DNA from: Clostridia bacterium
GTDB taxonomy: Bacteria > Bacillota_A > Clostridia > Christensenellales > Aristaeellaceae
Length of the DNA stretch: 46,583 bases
Direction: 5' to 3'
Assembly: GCA_017399225.1 (NCBI GenBank)
Contig: JAFQEB010000131.1
Span: 1 to 46,583 of the forward strand
The notes beneath the pieces are model-generated. The model saw only the letters and a program-made list of their open reading frames with translations, searched no databases and was not told the DNA's origin. The position numbers and the translations under genes are program-made. Positions 14,183-22,880 of the stretch are shown here, piece after piece; within the stretch, counting starts at the first letter, position 1; the number at the start of each line of letters is the position of its first letter.

Positions 14183-16414
14183 ATGGAACAGGTGGAGGCC
14201 AGCGTCCTGGGGACGGTATACCGCAATGAGGAAAACGGCTATTCCGTCGTGACCGCCCGCGAAGGCCGCAGGGAGATCACCATCGTCGGCGCCCTTCCGG
14301 AGCTCACCCCCGGCGAGCAGGCGATCTTCACCGGCGAATGGGTGGAGCATCCCACCTACGGCCGGCAGCTCAAGTGCAGCGGATGCACCCTGCAGAAGCC
14401 CACGACGAAGCTGGGTATCGAGCGCTACCTGGGCAGCGGGCTGATCAAGGGCGTGGGCCCCAGCACCGCCAAGATGATCGTTTCCTATTTCGGGGAGGAA
14501 ACGCTGACCATCCTCTCCGAGCATCCGGAGCGTCTGCAGGAGCTGCCCAAGATGGGCAAGAAGCGCTGGATCCAGATTGCCGAAGCCTACAGGGAGCAGC
14601 AGGGCGCCCGGGAAGCGATGGTGTTTCTGCAGTCCTATGGTATCCCTGCGACCCTGGCGGTCAAGATCAGCAAGCTTTACGGCGACCGCACGGCGCTGGT
14701 CATCCGGGAGAATCCCTACCGTTTGTGCGAGGATCTGGACGGCGTGGGCTTCCTGACGGCGGACCGCATCGGCTCGGCGCTGGGCGTGGCCCAGGACAGC
14801 GAGGGCCGCATCGTGTCCGCGCTGAAATACATACTGAAGGAAACGGCCGTTTCCATGGGCCATATTTATCTGCCCAGGAACGAGCTGATCGCCCGCGCGG
14901 CCCAGCTGCTGCGGGTGGATGCGGCGCTGGTGGAGCATCATCTGATGCGGCTTTGCCTGCTGCGGGAGCTGGTGCTCAGCGGCGAGGACGACGCCCAGCG
15001 AGTGTACCTGCCCGCGTTTGACAGCGCGGAGCGGGAGGTCGCTACCCGCCTTTGCGAGCTGATGGCGGCGCTGCCTGCTTCCCGGGCCCCGGGCGCGGAA
15101 CGGGAGATCGACCGATTCGAGCGCAGCCACGGCATCCGATTCAGCCCCCGGCAGCGGGAGGCCATCCTGTCCGCCCTGGAGCACGGCGTGCTGGTCATCA
15201 CCGGCGGCCCCGGCACCGGCAAGACGACGATCATCAACTGCATCATCAGCCTCCTGTCCCGGGAGGGCGAGGTGCTGCTGTGCGCCCCCACGGGCCGTGC
15301 GGCCAAGCGCATGAGCGAAGCCTGCGGCGTGGAGGCGAAAACCATCCACCGCCTGCTGGAATACGGCGGCGAGGAGGGCTCCTTTGCCCACAATCAGGAG
15401 AATCCCGTTGAGGGCGACTGTGTCATCGTGGACGAGACCTCCATGGTGGATATGATGCTGATGCGCTCCCTCCTGCGGGCGGTGGAGCCCGGTACCCGCC
15501 TGATCCTTGTCGGCGACGCGGATCAGCTGCCCTCTGTCGGCGCGGGTAATGTATTGGGAGACATTCTGAGCAGCGGCGTCGTTCCGGCCTGCTGCCTGAC
15601 GGATATCTTCCGCCAGGGAGAAACCAGCCGCATCGTGGTCAACGCCCACCGCATCAACCACGGCGAAATGCCGCTGCTGAACGAAAAGGGAACGGATTTC
15701 TTCTTCGAACGCAAACAGCTTTTCAGCGACGCGGCTTCGACCATCGTGTCCCTGGTCACGCAGCGGCTGCCGAAATTCCTGAAATATACCCCTGAAAACC
15801 TGAATGCCATGGCGGTGCGCAACATTCAGGTGCTGGCGCCGGCCAAGAAGGGCGAGTGCGGCGTGATCGCGCTGAACCAGATGCTGCAATCCGCCCTCAA
15901 CCCGCCCTCGCCGAGAAAACCCTCGCTGCAATACGGCGAGACCATCTTCCGCCTGGGCGATAAGGTGATGCAGACCAAGAACGACTACCAGCTGGAATGG
16001 CGGCGCGAGACCATGACCGGCTGGGAGGACGGCGCTGGCGTATTCAACGGGGACGTGGGCTTCATCACCGACGTGGACCCTGAGGAGCATGTGCTGACAG
16101 TCACCTTCGATGAGGAACGGGAGGCCGTATACAGCACCCAGCAGCTGGAGAACCTCGACCTGGCCTACTGCCTGAGCGTCCACAAGAGCCAGGGCAGCGA
16201 GTTCCCGGTGGTGGTGATGCCCGTGGTGGGCGGCCCGCCGATGCTTCTGACCCGCAACCTTTTCTACACTGCCCTGACCCGCGCCCGTTCGCTGGTGGTG
16301 CTGGTGGGCCGGGAGGATGTGGTGCGCCTGATGGTGGAGAACGACCATATCCTCAAACGCTATACGACCCTTTCCGAGCGCCTGCAGCAGGTCGCGGCGC
16401 TCCTGCCCCGGTAA
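14183..16414 (+). CDS. recD2: RecD2-type SF1B DNA helicase
   Basis: 5'-to-3' DNA helicase of the RecD2 group found in bacteria lacking RecBC. 743 residues, normal length. An N-terminal OB-like region (VLGTVYRNEENGYSVV) and helix-hairpin-helix repeats (GSGLIKGVGPSTAKMI, about 85-130) precede the motor. Walker A is GGPGTGKTT (341-349), followed by VIVDETSMVD (motif II), LVGDADQLPSVG (motif III) and LSVHKSQGSEFPVVV with YTALTRAR near the C-terminus (motifs V-VI). GGGGG-rich ribosome binding site before the ATG. The LmbE-type gene follows 37 bp downstream. Confidence 0.96.
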   Translation: MEQVEASVLGTVYRNEENGYSVVTAREGRREITIVGALPELTPGEQAIFTGEWVEHPTYGRQLKCSGCTLQKPTTKLGIERYLGSGLIKGVGPSTAKMIVSYFGEETLTILSEHPERLQELPKMGKKRWIQIAEAYREQQGAREAMVFLQSYGIPATLAVKISKLYGDRTALVIRENPYRLCEDLDGVGFLTADRIGSALGVAQDSEGRIVSALKYILKETAVSMGHIYLPRNELIARAAQLLRVDAALVEHHLMRLCLLRELVLSGEDDAQRVYLPAFDSAEREVATRLCELMAALPASRAPGAEREIDRFERSHGIRFSPRQREAILSALEHGVLVITGGPGTGKTTIINCIISLLSREGEVLLCAPTGRAAKRMSEACGVEAKTIHRLLEYGGEEGSFAHNQENPVEGDCVIVDETSMVDMMLMRSLLRAVEPGTRLILVGDADQLPSVGAGNVLGDILSSGVVPACCLTDIFRQGETSRIVVNAHRINHGEMPLLNEKGTDFFFERKQLFSDAASTIVSLVTQRLPKFLKYTPENLNAMAVRNIQVLAPAKKGECGVIALNQMLQSALNPPSPRKPSLQYGETIFRLGDKVMQTKNDYQLEWRRETMTGWEDGAGVFNGDVGFITDVDPEEHVLTVTFDEEREAVYSTQQLENLDLAYCLSVHKSQGSEFPVVVMPVVGGPPMLLTRNLFYTALTRARSLVVLVGREDVVRLMVENDHILKRYTTLSERLQQVAALLPR

Positions 16415-16451
16415 ACGGGTTTATGCTGCTGAAAATGGAGGAATGCGAATT

Positions 16452-17612
16452 ATGAAAAGACTGCTGCTGCTTCTGGCGCTTCTGCTGGCGTGCGTCCCCT
16501 TTGCGGCGCTGGCGGAAACGGCGGAGGATATCACCATCGATTGTGTGATCAACAACCGCACATATAACCGCCACGCCCCGGAAGACATCCGGGACGGGGA
16601 CTATATCACCTTCATGTCCGGCAGCGCAGTGACCATCCAAGCTCCGGAGGGAAAGACCATCGGCAGTCTGGAGCTGAAGTGGCGTACTATTTCGCCCCCC
16701 GGCGTCATCATCAAGGCGAACGTGGATGGCAAGTGGGTGGAGATCCTGCGGGATGGGCCAAACTATGCCACGCAGTACATCGTCCTGCCGGAAGGCTACG
16801 ACCAGGTGCGCATCACCCCGCAGAAGGGCAAGCTGGAGCTGTGCGAGATCACGGTGCTGACCCCCGGTGAGGCCCCGGATTATGTGCAGATCTGGCGCGA
16901 CCCGCCGGAGAAGGTCGACCTGATGCTCTTCTCCACCCATCCCGATGACGAGGTGCTCTGGTTTGGCGGGATGCTGCCGTACTATGCGGGCGAGCAGAAA
17001 AAGGATGTGCTGGTCATCAATGCGGTGTATGCCTATTATTTCCGCCGGCACGAGCTGCTCAGCGCGCTGTGGACCTGCGGCGTCGATATTTATCCGGTGA
17101 TGCTGGGCTATCCCAACCAACAGGAAAGCGTGGCGGAGGTCATCAAGGAGTGGGAGGTCAAGAACCGCCGCCCCAAGGACAAGATGGTGGCGCTCATCCG
17201 TCAGTACAAGCCGGACGTGGTGATGCTGCACGACGTGGACGGCGAGTACGGCCACACGGCGCACATGGCCTTCTCCTGGCTGGGTCAGCAGGGTGTGGAG
17301 CGCGCTGCCGACGCCGCGGAGCATCCGGAATCCGCCGAAGCCTGGGGCGTTTGGGATGTGCCGAAAACCTACATCCACCTCTGGCCGGAGAATCAGCTGC
17401 GCATGGACTGGCATCAGCCCCTGTCTGCCTTTGGAGGCAAGACTGGCCTGGAGATGGCGGCCGAGGGCTTTGCCTGCCACGCGTCCCAGCAGGAGCGGTG
17501 GCGCGTGCAGGACGGCGGCGAGTGGGATAACGCTCTCTTCGGCCTGTGGCGCACCACGGTGGGCGCAGATGTGGAGAAAAACGACCTTTTCGAGAACATC
17601 CCGGCGCGGTGA
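16452..17612 (+). CDS. Secreted PIG-L/LmbE family deacetylase
   Basis: Zinc-dependent de-N-acetylase of the PIG-L/LmbE family, 386 residues, with a signal peptide (MKRLLLLLALLLACVPFAALA). Residues about 25-145 look like a beta-sandwich domain. The catalytic domain begins near 155 with the metal/catalytic motif STHPDDE (His163, Asp165, Asp166) and has the second metal site EYGHTAH (His268, His271). The substrate is likely an extracellular GlcNAc-containing glycan, but this is family inference. ATG 16452 is chosen because GGAGG is 10 nt upstream; ATG 16443 would overlap it. Confidence 0.88.
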   Translation: MKRLLLLLALLLACVPFAALAETAEDITIDCVINNRTYNRHAPEDIRDGDYITFMSGSAVTIQAPEGKTIGSLELKWRTISPPGVIIKANVDGKWVEILRDGPNYATQYIVLPEGYDQVRITPQKGKLELCEITVLTPGEAPDYVQIWRDPPEKVDLMLFSTHPDDEVLWFGGMLPYYAGEQKKDVLVINAVYAYYFRRHELLSALWTCGVDIYPVMLGYPNQQESVAEVIKEWEVKNRRPKDKMVALIRQYKPDVVMLHDVDGEYGHTAHMAFSWLGQQGVERAADAAEHPESAEAWGVWDVPKTYIHLWPENQLRMDWHQPLSAFGGKTGLEMAAEGFACHASQQERWRVQDGGEWDNALFGLWRTTVGADVEKNDLFENIPAR

Positions 17613-17647
17613 GCGGTCCGCTCTGCGTTTTTTGCGTTTTTTCGCAC

Positions 17648-17698
17648 CGAAACCGTTGACAAGGCTCCTGCGGGAGGGTATGATGATGAACGGTTTCG
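17648..17698. repeat. 10-bp perfect inverted repeat bracketing the aspartate kinase promoter
   Basis: CGAAACCGTT (17648-17657) and AACGGTTTCG (17689-17698) are exact reverse complements separated by 31 bp. The left arm overlaps the first two bases of the -35 box, and the right arm lies just after the -10 box. It could be an operator pair; no known binding protein is recognised. Confidence 0.6.
17656..17684 (+). promoter_or_regulatory. Aspartate kinase promoter
   Basis: TTGACA, 17-bp spacer, TATGAT, 45 bases upstream of the start codon. The short leader leaves no room for a lysine riboswitch. Confidence 0.88.
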
Positions 17699-17728
17699 CA
17701 TTGTGATAATGTATGGAGGGATTCCATC

Positions 17729-19045
17729 ATGAAAAAGATTGTTACCAAGTTCGGCGGCAGCTCCCTGGCGGACGCCGGCCAGTTTGCAAAGGTCAAGAGC
17801 ATCCTGCTGATGGACGAGGCGCGCCAGTACGTCGTGCCCTCTGCCCCCGGCCGCCGCTTCAAGACGGACGACAAGGTGACCGACCTGCTGTACAAGTGCC
17901 ACCGTCAGGCGGAGAACGGCGAGGACTTCCAGGAGACCTTCGACCTGATCGCTGCCCGCTACATGGATATTGCCGAGGAGCTGGAGCTGAAGGTGGATCT
18001 GGGCGCGGCGCTGGACGAGGTGAACGAGAAGATCGCCGCCGGCGCGAACGCGGATTACTGTGCTTCCCGCGGCGAGTACCTCAACGGCCTTCTGCTGGCG
18101 GATTACATGGGCTGGCGCTTCCTGGATGCGGCGGAGGTCATCAAGTTCGACGCCAAGGGCCAGCTGGATGCAGAAAAGACCAATGACCTGATGGCCGCTG
18201 CCCTGGCCGACGGCGTCCCCACGGTCGTGCCCGGCTTCTTCGGCAGCTTTGAGGATGGCACCGTTCACACCTTCTCCCGCGGCGGCTCCGATATCACCGG
18301 CGCCATCGTGGCCCGCGCGGTGAATGCCACCGTGTATGAGAACTGGACGGACGTATCCGGCTTCCTGATGTGCGATCCCCGCATTGTGGAGGATCCCCGC
18401 GAGATCAGCGTGGTCACCTACAAGGAGCTGCGCGAGCTGAGCTACATGGGCGCCTCCGTCCTGCATGAGGATGCGATGTTCCCCGTGCATAAGGCGGGCA
18501 TCCCCACCAACATCCGCAACACCAACGATCCCACCCATCCCGGCACCATCATTACCCTGAATGCGCCGGCGGATACCAGCCATCCTACCATTACGGGCAT
18601 CGCGGGCCGCAAGGGCTTCTCTGTCGTCAGCGTGGAAAAGGCGATGATGAACAGCGAGCTGGGCTTCGGCCGCAAGGTGCTGGCAGCCTTTGAGGAGCAC
18701 GGCGTGTCCTTCGAGCACCTGCCCACCGGCATCGACACCATGTGCGTGGTTGTCTCCGGCGCGGCGCTTGCGCCCGTGCGCGACAAGGTGCTGGCGCAGA
18801 TCGTCGCCACCACCAGCCCCGATACCATCACGGTGCATGATTACATGTCCATCATCGCCACCGTCGGCCGCGGCATGGTCAACAACTGCGGTACTGCCGC
18901 GCGCCTCTTCAGCGCGATGAGCAAGGCCGGCATCAACGTCCGCATGATCGACCAGGGCTCCAGCGAGCTGTCCATCATCGTGGGCGTGGACGATGCGGAT
19001 TACGAGAATACCATCAAGGCGATCTACAACGCCTTCGTCCGGTAA
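17729..19045 (+). CDS. Aspartate kinase
   Basis: Phosphorylates L-aspartate, the first step towards lysine, threonine and methionine. 438 residues. The N-terminal kinase motif is VTKFGGSSLADAGQF (about 5-19); YVVPSAPGRRFKTDDKVTDLL is characteristic of the clostridial monofunctional group. The central FSRGGSDITGAIVARAV is the substrate/ATP site. Two C-terminal ACT domains follow (FSVVSVEKAMMNSELGF and IIATVGRGMVNNCGTAARLFSAMSKAGINVRMIDQGSS would be split between them), which implies feedback control by an amino acid. GGAGG precedes the ATG. Equivalent to LysC-type enzymes; which end product inhibits it cannot be read off. Confidence 0.93.
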   Translation: MKKIVTKFGGSSLADAGQFAKVKSILLMDEARQYVVPSAPGRRFKTDDKVTDLLYKCHRQAENGEDFQETFDLIAARYMDIAEELELKVDLGAALDEVNEKIAAGANADYCASRGEYLNGLLLADYMGWRFLDAAEVIKFDAKGQLDAEKTNDLMAAALADGVPTVVPGFFGSFEDGTVHTFSRGGSDITGAIVARAVNATVYENWTDVSGFLMCDPRIVEDPREISVVTYKELRELSYMGASVLHEDAMFPVHKAGIPTNIRNTNDPTHPGTIITLNAPADTSHPTITGIAGRKGFSVVSVEKAMMNSELGFGRKVLAAFEEHGVSFEHLPTGIDTMCVVVSGAALAPVRDKVLAQIVATTSPDTITVHDYMSIIATVGRGMVNNCGTAARLFSAMSKAGINVRMIDQGSSELSIIVGVDDADYENTIKAIYNAFVR

Positions 19046-19062
19046 AAATACGATTTTCCAAG

Positions 19063-19091
19063 CGGAGCGTCGGGTTTCGGCGCTCCGTTTT
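19063..19091 (+). terminator. Terminator after aspartate kinase gene
   Basis: CGGAGCG / CGCTCCG (7 bp, 11-nt loop) followed by TTTTCC. Confidence 0.8.
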
Positions 19092-19141
19092 CCCCGTTTA
19101 TACGGCGGGTGTGATCTGTATACGAAAGGTGTGTGCAGCCC

Positions 19142-19951
19142 ATGGAACTGGCCTGGCAGATGTATGCCATTGTGTGCCCGCTGGTGTTTCTGGCGGGCCT
19201 GATCGACTCCATTGCCGGGGGCGGTGGCCTGATCTCCCTCCCGGCTTACTACCTGGCCGGACTGCCGCCCACGCTGGCGGCGGGCACCAACAAGCTCTCT
19301 GCGGGCATTGGCACGGTGGCATCCACGGTGCGCTACATCCGGGGTAAAAAGGTCATGTGGCGCGTGGGTCTGCTGGCCGCGGCTGGCGCGTTTCCTGGCA
19401 GCTGGCTGGGCGCGATGACGCTGCAGCACATCCCGGAGAACACCGTGCGCCTGCTGATGATCATCGCCATCCCGCTGGTGGCGGCGGTGGTGCTGATGCG
19501 CAGGGATACCCTGGGCGCTGCCCGCCGGATCCCGGAAGCATGGGATATGCCGGCTTCCGCAGCCATCGGCTTTTTCATCGGCTTCTACGATGGCCTGGTG
19601 GGCCCGGGCACCGGCACCTTTCTGATCCTGTGCTTCACCATGCTCCTGGGCATGGAGGCCGTCATGGCCAGCGGCACGGCCAAGGTGGTAAATCTGACCA
19701 GCAATGTGTCGGCACTGCTGTCCCTGCTGCTGTCGGGGAATGTCGCCTTTGCCCTTGGCATCCCTGCGGCATTGTGCGGCATGGCCGGCAACTGGCTGGG
19801 CGCGGGGCTGACGATGAAGCGCGGCGCCCGGTTCATCCGCGTCATTCTGCTGGCGGTGCTGGCGCTGCTGCTGGCTACCATGGTGTATGAGCTGGTTTCC
19901 CCCGCAGATCCTGCGGCTGAGCTTGCCAAAGCGGCGCATCATGTGGTATGA
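19142..19951 (+). CDS. TSUP (TauE/SafE) family permease
   Basis: Membrane permease of the TauE/SafE (TSUP) family, about 269 residues with eight hydrophobic segments in two repeats. The N-terminal signature FLAGLIDSIAGGGGLISLP and the second-repeat equivalent GFYDGLVGPGTGTFLIL are diagnostic. Family members export or import sulfite, sulfoacetate and other organic anions, but the substrate here is unknown. The start is uncertain: ATG 19142 with a weak AAAGG upstream, or in-frame GTG 19133. It follows the aspartate kinase terminator, and its last codons contain the -35 box for the next operon. Confidence 0.88.
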   Translation: MELAWQMYAIVCPLVFLAGLIDSIAGGGGLISLPAYYLAGLPPTLAAGTNKLSAGIGTVASTVRYIRGKKVMWRVGLLAAAGAFPGSWLGAMTLQHIPENTVRLLMIIAIPLVAAVVLMRRDTLGAARRIPEAWDMPASAAIGFFIGFYDGLVGPGTGTFLILCFTMLLGMEAVMASGTAKVVNLTSNVSALLSLLLSGNVAFALGIPAALCGMAGNWLGAGLTMKRGARFIRVILLAVLALLLATMVYELVSPADPAAELAKAAHHVV

Positions 19952-19952
19952 T
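19923..19952 (+). promoter_or_regulatory. Probable promoter of the RsbW-like/sigma operon
   Basis: TTGCCA, 18-bp spacer, TATGAT with TGG extension. It overlaps the end of the TSUP gene, 34 bases upstream of the RsbW-like start. Confidence 0.6.
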
Positions 19953-19986
19953 ATAGTGTAATCGTCTGTCACGGGGAGGAATCTCG

Positions 19987-20391
19987 ATGAAGAAGCCTGA
20001 AATCACCCTGCGCGTTCCCGGCAGCAAGAAGTATGCGCTGGTGTTGCGCCTGGCGCTGGGCGGCGTGGCGATCCTCAAGGATCTGGACGCCGGCGCGCTG
20101 GATGACCTGCGCATCGCCTCGGATGAGGCCTGCGACTGCCTGCTCCATCAGGGGGCGGAGGCCGAATGGCTGGAGCTGAACGTCTACGACGGTGCGGAGC
20201 GGCTGACGGTTTCCATCAGCGCCGGGCTGTCTGCAAAGACATGCACCGGGAATGCCTGTGAGGATGAAACGGAGATCTCCCGGGCTGTGCTGGAGACGCT
20301 CGTCCCCGTGGTGACGCTGCATACGGCCTCTTGCGGCTGCGTGGAGCGGATCGACCTGACGCTGCCCAAGGCAGTCTGCGTGGGGGCGTAA
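19987..20391 (+). CDS. RsbW-like anti-sigma factor with degenerate ATP site
   Basis: 134-residue protein aligning over its first about 80 residues with RsbW (TLRVPGSKKYALVLRLALGG, LDDLRIASDEACD, ERLTVSIS). RsbW/SpoIIAB proteins bind a sigma factor and phosphorylate an anti-anti-sigma factor. Here the N-box asparagine of SEACTNA is replaced (DEACDCL, Cys51), and the glycine-rich G1 and G2 boxes are gone (SAGLSAK and DETEISRAVLETL in their places). ATP binding and kinase activity are therefore doubtful. It is rich in cysteine (seven by eye), including an SCGC pair near the C-terminus. The next gene, 2 bp downstream, is a sigma factor. Confidence 0.78.
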   Translation: MKKPEITLRVPGSKKYALVLRLALGGVAILKDLDAGALDDLRIASDEACDCLLHQGAEAEWLELNVYDGAERLTVSISAGLSAKTCTGNACEDETEISRAVLETLVPVVTLHTASCGCVERIDLTLPKAVCVGA

Positions 20392-20393
20392 GT

Positions 20394-21143
20394 ATGGACG
20401 ATACGCGCCTGATTCCGCTCTTGGCGGATTATGCAAAGACCCGGGACCGGGACGTGCTGGCCCAGCTGGTGGAGGGGTATCTGCCCCTGTGCCGGGCCAT
20501 CGCGTGGCGTTTCCGCGGGCAGGGCGTGGAGCAGGAGGATCTGGAGCAGGTGGCGGCGCTGGCGCTGATGAAGGCGCTGGAACGGTTTGAGCCGGAGCGC
20601 GGCTTCAGGTTTTCCACCTTTGCCATGCCCACCATTGCGGGCGAGATACGCAATTACCTGCGGGATAAGGGCAGCGCGATCCGCGTCAGCCGCGACACCC
20701 GCACCCGCCTGTATCAGCTGCGCAAGGTGCAGGAGCAGCTGACCCAGCAGCTGCAGCGCGAGCCCTCCCTGAAGGAGACCGCGGCGGCGATGCAGATCAC
20801 CCCGGACGAGCTGCTGGCCCTGCTGGACGCGCGGGACGCCTCGGACACCGTGTCGATGGATGCGGCCCTTGGCTCCGACGAGGACGCCCAGAAGCTGGAG
20901 GAGCGCCTGGGTATGCGTGAAAGCGGCTATGAGGCCGTGGAGCAGAAGCAGTGGATGGCCTGGGTCTTCCAGCAGGTGACGCCCCAGGAAAGGCTGCTGC
21001 TGCACAAGCGCTTTGTGGAGCGCCTGGGCCAGCGGGATACCGCCAGTGCCCTGGGCGTGAGCCAGATGCAGGTCAGCCGCATGGAGCGCAGGCTCCTCAG
21101 CCGGCTGCGCACCATGACCGAGCAGTGGCAGAGCACCAACTGA
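20394..21143 (+). CDS. RNA polymerase sigma factor, SigB/SigF/SigG type
   Basis: Group 3 sigma-70 factor of 249 residues. Region 2 is YLPLCRAIAWRFRGQGVEQEDLEQVAALALMKALERFEPERGFRFSTFAMPTIAGEIRNYLRDK in outline, with its core-binding EDLEQVA and -10-reading FSTFAMPTIAGEIRN. Region 3 follows (SLKETAAAMQIT). Region 4 carries the helix-turn-helix DTASALGVSQMQVSRMERR. Start ATG 20394 lies 2 bp after the RsbW-like stop, indicating translational coupling and a cognate pair. Whether it serves stress response or sporulation cannot be decided; no rsbV-like gene is present nearby. Confidence 0.9.
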   Translation: MDDTRLIPLLADYAKTRDRDVLAQLVEGYLPLCRAIAWRFRGQGVEQEDLEQVAALALMKALERFEPERGFRFSTFAMPTIAGEIRNYLRDKGSAIRVSRDTRTRLYQLRKVQEQLTQQLQREPSLKETAAAMQITPDELLALLDARDASDTVSMDAALGSDEDAQKLEERLGMRESGYEAVEQKQWMAWVFQQVTPQERLLLHKRFVERLGQRDTASALGVSQMQVSRMERRLLSRLRTMTEQWQSTN

Positions 21144-21186
21144 GAAAGCTTTCTTCCCGACCCGAATTTGAGAAGGGGAATATATC

Positions 21187-22851
21187 ATGGATAACGAGTA
21201 CAACCAGCCCGGCGGCTATCCGCCCCAGTACCCTGCGGGCCAGCAGCCCGTGGGTTATCCCGTGCAGGGCTACGGCACACAGCAGGGGTATCAGAAGCCG
21301 GCCGATCCCTATGCCGCCCAGCAGCAGGGCTATCAGAATGCCGCAGAGGGCTTCGGCACCTCGGCCACCTATCCCGGTGAACTGAACGGCTACGGTGCGC
21401 AGCAGGGATATCAGCAGCCGGCTGATCCCTACGGCACGCAGCAGAGCTACCAGAATGCCGCAGAGGCCTTCGGTACCTCGGCCACCTATCCCGGCGAACT
21501 GAATGCCTATGGCGCTGCAGCGCAGCAGCCCTATCAGGATCCGGGCGCCTATCAGCAGCCCTATTCGCAGGATGGCTATCAGCACCTGTTCAACCAGCAG
21601 CCTCCGATGGAGGAGCAGCCTCCGGCAGGCTTCCCGCCCGTGCCCCTCAAAATGCGCAGGCGCCGCCTGACCGGCTCGGACATCGCGCTGATCGTGGTGG
21701 CGCTGCTGGCGGTGATCGGCTTTGCGTGCTGGTTTTTGTACAGCACCTATGCGCCGGAGGTGGCCAAGTACGGCCAGATCGAATCCGGCAGCCTGTCCGC
21801 TACCCATGCGGGCGATTGCCTGATCGTGCGCAACGAAGCCCCCTATGACGCCGAGGGCGTGACCTCCATCACCTACGACGCCCAGGAGGGCAGCCTGGTC
21901 AAGCGCGGCGATAAGATCTGCAAGGTGTATTCCGCCGGCTACAGCAGCAATGCCATCCGCCAGCTGCAGGAGTACCGGGAGCAGATCCGCGATTACCAGA
22001 AGGACCTGATGGAAGAGGACGGCCCCTTCGACGGGAAGATGACGGGCTATAACGAGAACGTGATGACCCTGGTGCGGGAGATGCGCAGCATCCTTGGCGG
22101 CGCGTCCGGTTCGCTGGCGAATCAGGAGACCCTGCTGGCCACGGCGGTCAAGAAGCGCCAGGACTATATGGAGCAGCAGTATACCTCCGACCAGCGCTAC
22201 TCCCGCCTCTATGATGACGAGCGCTCCCAGACCCAGCGCATCGACAGCTGGACCAAGCAGCATACCGCCACGACGGAGGCGATCGTCAGCTTCTATTCCG
22301 ACGGCTATGAGTACAGCCTGACCAGCAACAACTATATGAACTTTGAGCCCACCGAGGTACGGGCGATGATCAACGGCTACAAGCCGGAGCTCTCCGCGAC
22401 CCAGAAGGGCAAGACCACCATCTACCGCATGGTGCGCGACGGGGAGTGGTATGTGCTCTTCCTGTCCGATTATACGGAGTGGAACCCCGTCAAGGGCCAG
22501 ATTTACGAGCTGAGCCTGGAGCGCTTTGAGGATACGCAGGTGCTGGCGGAGGTGGTGGAGTTCACCCGCGCCGGCGGCGAGCTGCTGCTGCGGCTGCGGG
22601 TCACCGGCCCGGTGGAGGACATGTTGTATATGCGCACCTGCGAAGCGGTGCTGGGCGAGAGCATGTCCACGCTGATGGCCAACAAGCGCGCCATCTACAT
22701 GCAGGACGGCATGACCGGCGTGGTCGTGGTGGAGGGCAGCACCGAGTCCTTCATCCCGGTCAACGTGGTGCTGACTGACGGCGACAATGTGTATTTCCAG
22801 CCCATCCAGCAGGGCCTTCTGTTTGAGGGCATGACGGTGCGTCTGTTCTGA
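21187..22851 (+). CDS. HlyD-like membrane-anchored protein with repeat-rich cytosolic tail
   Basis: 554-residue single-pass membrane protein. Residues 1-150 are a cytosolic Q/Y/P/G/A-rich tail with two near-identical 39-40 residue repeats (28-67 and 68-106, each ending TSATYPGELN). A basic KMRRRRL stop-transfer and one membrane helix (about 164-187) follow. The extracytoplasmic part resembles HlyD/periplasmic adaptors found in clostridial division clusters: a lipoyl-like half (EGSLVKRGDKICKVYS), a coiled-coil-prone middle (QLQEYREQIRDYQKDL) and a C-terminal beta region. AGAAGGGG precedes the ATG. First gene of the division cluster, 43 bp after the sigma gene. Confidence 0.75.
   Translation: MDNEYNQPGGYPPQYPAGQQPVGYPVQGYGTQQGYQKPADPYAAQQQGYQNAAEGFGTSATYPGELNGYGAQQGYQQPADPYGTQQSYQNAAEAFGTSATYPGELNAYGAAAQQPYQDPGAYQQPYSQDGYQHLFNQQPPMEEQPPAGFPPVPLKMRRRRLTGSDIALIVVALLAVIGFACWFLYSTYAPEVAKYGQIESGSLSATHAGDCLIVRNEAPYDAEGVTSITYDAQEGSLVKRGDKICKVYSAGYSSNAIRQLQEYREQIRDYQKDLMEEDGPFDGKMTGYNENVMTLVREMRSILGGASGSLANQETLLATAVKKRQDYMEQQYTSDQRYSRLYDDERSQTQRIDSWTKQHTATTEAIVSFYSDGYEYSLTSNNYMNFEPTEVRAMINGYKPELSATQKGKTTIYRMVRDGEWYVLFLSDYTEWNPVKGQIYELSLERFEDTQVLAEVVEFTRAGGELLLRLRVTGPVEDMLYMRTCEAVLGESMSTLMANKRAIYMQDGMTGVVVVEGSTESFIPVNVVLTDGDNVYFQPIQQGLLFEGMTVRLF
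21268..21504 (+). repeat. In-frame tandem duplication in the HlyD-like gene
   Basis: Two units, 21268-21387 (120 bp) and 21388-21504 (117 bp), encode GYG(T/A)QQGYQ-type segments ending TSATYPGELN. They differ by a few substitutions and one codon. Confidence 0.85.
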
Positions 22852-22880
22852 CGCAGGGCTGCATGAAGGAAGGAAGAAAC

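Noticed and set aside
14072..16348. 758-codon open frame on the minus strand opposite recD2
   Set aside because: Shadow frame; recD2 has every expected helicase motif and normal length on the plus strand.
17699..17728. Lysine riboswitch upstream of aspartate kinase
   Set aside because: The leader from the predicted start of transcription is only about 35-40 bases, far too short for an L-box aptamer.
17414..19972. 852-codon open frame on the minus strand opposite the aspartate kinase and TSUP genes
   Set aside because: It lies antisense to two well-supported genes, has His/Gln/Arg-rich low-complexity sequence typical of a GC-rich shadow frame, and no recognisable domain or ribosome binding site.
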